Origin: Clostridia bacterium
GTDB lineage: Bacteria > Bacillota > Clostridia > Oscillospirales > Butyricicoccaceae
Reading direction: 5' to 3'
NCBI GenBank assembly: GCA_017453985.1
Contig: JAFTDT010000096.1
Span: 1 to 64,000, forward strand
Length of the DNA stretch: 64,000 nt
The notes beneath the pieces were generated by a model, which was not told the origin of the DNA, did not search any database, and saw nothing but the letters and a program-made list of their open reading frames with translations. Of the stretch, positions 62,693 to 64,000 are shown piece after piece. Both the position numbers and the translations under genes were made by a program. Numbering within the stretch: the stretch's first letter is position 1; every line of letters starts with the position of its first letter.

Positions 62693-64000
62693 ATGGATAC
62701 GCGCATACTCAGCGGAGAGCTAAAAGAAAATATAACATATGCGGCGGAGCTTCTGCGCCGCGGCGAGGTCGTCGCCATGCCGACGGAAACGGTCTACGGT
62801 TTGGCGGCGGACGCCGGCAGCGAAGCGGCGGTGGTGAAGATTTTTGCGGCAAAGGGGCGTCCGCAGGACAATCCGCTCATCGTGCATATCGCGGATATCA
62901 GGCAGCTTGCGGATATCTGCGAGGATATCCCGCCGCAGGCGTATGCGCTTGCCGAGCGGTTTTGGCCGGGTCCGCTGACAATGGTGCTGAAAAAGAGCGG
63001 CAGCGTCTGCGGAGCGGTAACGTGCGGTTTGGATACTGTCGGTGTAAGAATGCCGGCGCACGACGTTGCCGCAAGGCTTATCAGGGCTTGCGGCAGACCG
63101 CTGGCAGCGCCGTCGGCAAACTCCTCCGGCAGACCCTCTCCGACGACGGCGGCGCATGTGCTGGAGGACATGGCGGGAAAGATACCCTGCATAATAGACG
63201 GCGGAGCATGCTCCGTCGGCGTGGAGTCCACAGTGGTGGACATGCGAGGCGAGACGCCGGTGATACTGCGTCCCGGCGCAGTCACGGAGGAAATGATAGC
63301 CGCCGTGCTGGGCGGCGCGGCGACGGACGGCGCGGCGGAGCACGGGCTGCAGAACGGCGAGCAGCCGCGCTCGCCGGGAATGAAATACCGGCACTACGCG
63401 CCGCGCGCCGAGCTGACTCTGTTGGAAGGCTCCCCGGAGGCGACCGCAGAAAAAATGCGCGCCATCTGCGGCGAATATGACGCCGCGCTGTGCTTTGATG
63501 AATACGCGGAGGAGCTGGCGAAAAGCTGCGGCGCGGTGTTCACTCTCGGCGAGAGCTTTGATCACCGTGAGCATGCAAGGCGTCTTTTTGCGGTGCTGCG
63601 GGATATAGACGCGCACGGCGCCGAGCGGGTCTGCGTGCAGTCTCCGCGCATATACGGACGCAACGCCGCGACGGTCAACCGTCTGCGCCGCGCCTGCGGC
63701 TTCAAGACGGTGCGCTGCGGGGAAAAGCAGATAATCGGCGTCACCGGTCGCAGCGGCAGCGGCAAGAGCGAGTTCTGCCGCGAGCTGCGGGCGTGGGGTG
63801 CAGAGGTGCTGGACGCCGACGGGATATATAAGGAACTGCTGGAGGACTCGGCGGAGCTGAATGCGGCGATTGCCGCGCGCTTTCCCTCAGCGCGCAGCAC
63901 CAGCGGGATAGACCGCGTTAAGCTGGCGGAGATCGTCTTTGCCGACGGCGCGGAGCGCGCAGACCTCAACGCCATAACGCACGCCTTTGTCATTCGGGAG
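62693..64000 (+). CDS. Threonylcarbamoyl-AMP synthase (TsaC/Sua5) fused to dephospho-CoA kinase (CoaE), partial at window end
   Basis: The frame is open from ATG 62693 to the window end (436 codons). Residues 1-200 are a TsaC/YrdC domain (MPTETVYGLAADAGS, GRPQDNPLIVHI, SANSSGRPSPT). A Sua5-type linker, SPGMKYRHYAP (227-237), and C-terminal Sua5 domain end near residue 340. From residue 346 a second enzyme begins, IIGVTGRSGSGKSEF (P-loop 352-359), then LDADGIYKELL and KLAEIVFADGAERADLNAIT, the pattern of CoaE. The first part makes threonylcarbamoyl-AMP for tRNA t6A; the second phosphorylates dephospho-CoA, the last CoA step. The fusion is unusual. I checked every codon; none is a stop. Confidence 0.9.
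   Translation, partial: MDTRILSGELKENITYAAELLRRGEVVAMPTETVYGLAADAGSEAAVVKIFAAKGRPQDNPLIVHIADIRQLADICEDIPPQAYALAERFWPGPLTMVLKKSGSVCGAVTCGLDTVGVRMPAHDVAARLIRACGRPLAAPSANSSGRPSPTTAAHVLEDMAGKIPCIIDGGACSVGVESTVVDMRGETPVILRPGAVTEEMIAAVLGGAATDGAAEHGLQNGEQPRSPGMKYRHYAPRAELTLLEGSPEATAEKMRAICGEYDAALCFDEYAEELAKSCGAVFTLGESFDHREHARRLFAVLRDIDAHGAERVCVQSPRIYGRNAATVNRLRRACGFKTVRCGEKQIIGVTGRSGSGKSEFCRELRAWGAEVLDADGIYKELLEDSAELNAAIAARFPSARSTSGIDRVKLAEIVFADGAERADLNAITHAFVIRE

Overview
The window looks like chromosomal DNA of an anaerobic, endospore-forming member of the Clostridia. The evidence is a pro-sigma-K gene, cotJABC, ylbJ and yqfC/yqfD (sporulation), a 2-oxoacid:ferredoxin oxidoreductase, a clostripain-type protease, and Firmicutes-type Shine-Dalgarno and sigma-A signals. 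The DNA is GC-rich for this class yet uses many ATA isoleucine codons, which suggests an Oscillospirales- or Christensenellales-like lineage; the sequence alone does not settle that. I see no rRNA, tRNA, CRISPR array, insertion sequence or prophage. Most of the window is conserved core genome.

Layout. 0-4.1 kb: division cluster (sepF end, yggT, divIVA) and ileS. 4.1-16.2 kb: accessory and cell-surface region with an orphan peptide-binding lipoprotein, a small lipoprotein, sigK, a membrane-anchored clostripain, an ACT-domain protein, a 1,319-residue secreted repeat protein with a dockerin-like end, and cotJABC. 16.3-19.2 kb, minus strand: serine carboxypeptidase-like protein, zinc-ribbon protein and ylbJ. 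19.3-30.2 kb: housekeeping run yqfC-yqfD-phoH-ybeY-era-yqzL-recO-mutS2, an HPr-like gene, uvrC-rsmD-coaD and a coiled-coil gene. 30.2-35.2 kb: MATE transporter, 5-oxoprolinase pxpABC and a beta-lactamase-fold lipoprotein.

35.2-43.5 kb is a metabolic module: an OFA-type transporter diverges from an operon of an ATPase, four ferredoxin-oxidoreductase subunits and a CoA-transferase, followed by a GntR regulator and branched-chain aminotransferase IlvE. Together they could convert branched-chain amino acids to acyl-CoA and free acid, giving reduced ferredoxin and a transferable CoA. A palindromic GT-N3-AC site just downstream of the operon promoter is a candidate operator.

43.5-64 kb: mtaB, a DD-carboxypeptidase, a small P-loop protein, an FG-GAP-like lipoprotein followed by a two-component system, yqhQ-prmC, recA (with a LexA box)-recX-rimO-pgsA-cysS, recD2-comF, an mreB/mbl homologue, prfA, and a gene cut by the window end that encodes a fusion of threonylcarbamoyl-AMP synthase and dephospho-CoA kinase.

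Most notable observations: the in-frame TsaC/Sua5-CoaE fusion; an HPr homologue with Tyr in place of the catalytic His15 but with Ser46 kept (Crh-like); the branched-chain keto-acid module with its candidate operator; a probable leaderless mRNA; a nearly exact 297-nt-period duplication in the repeat protein; and a likely CTG start codon.
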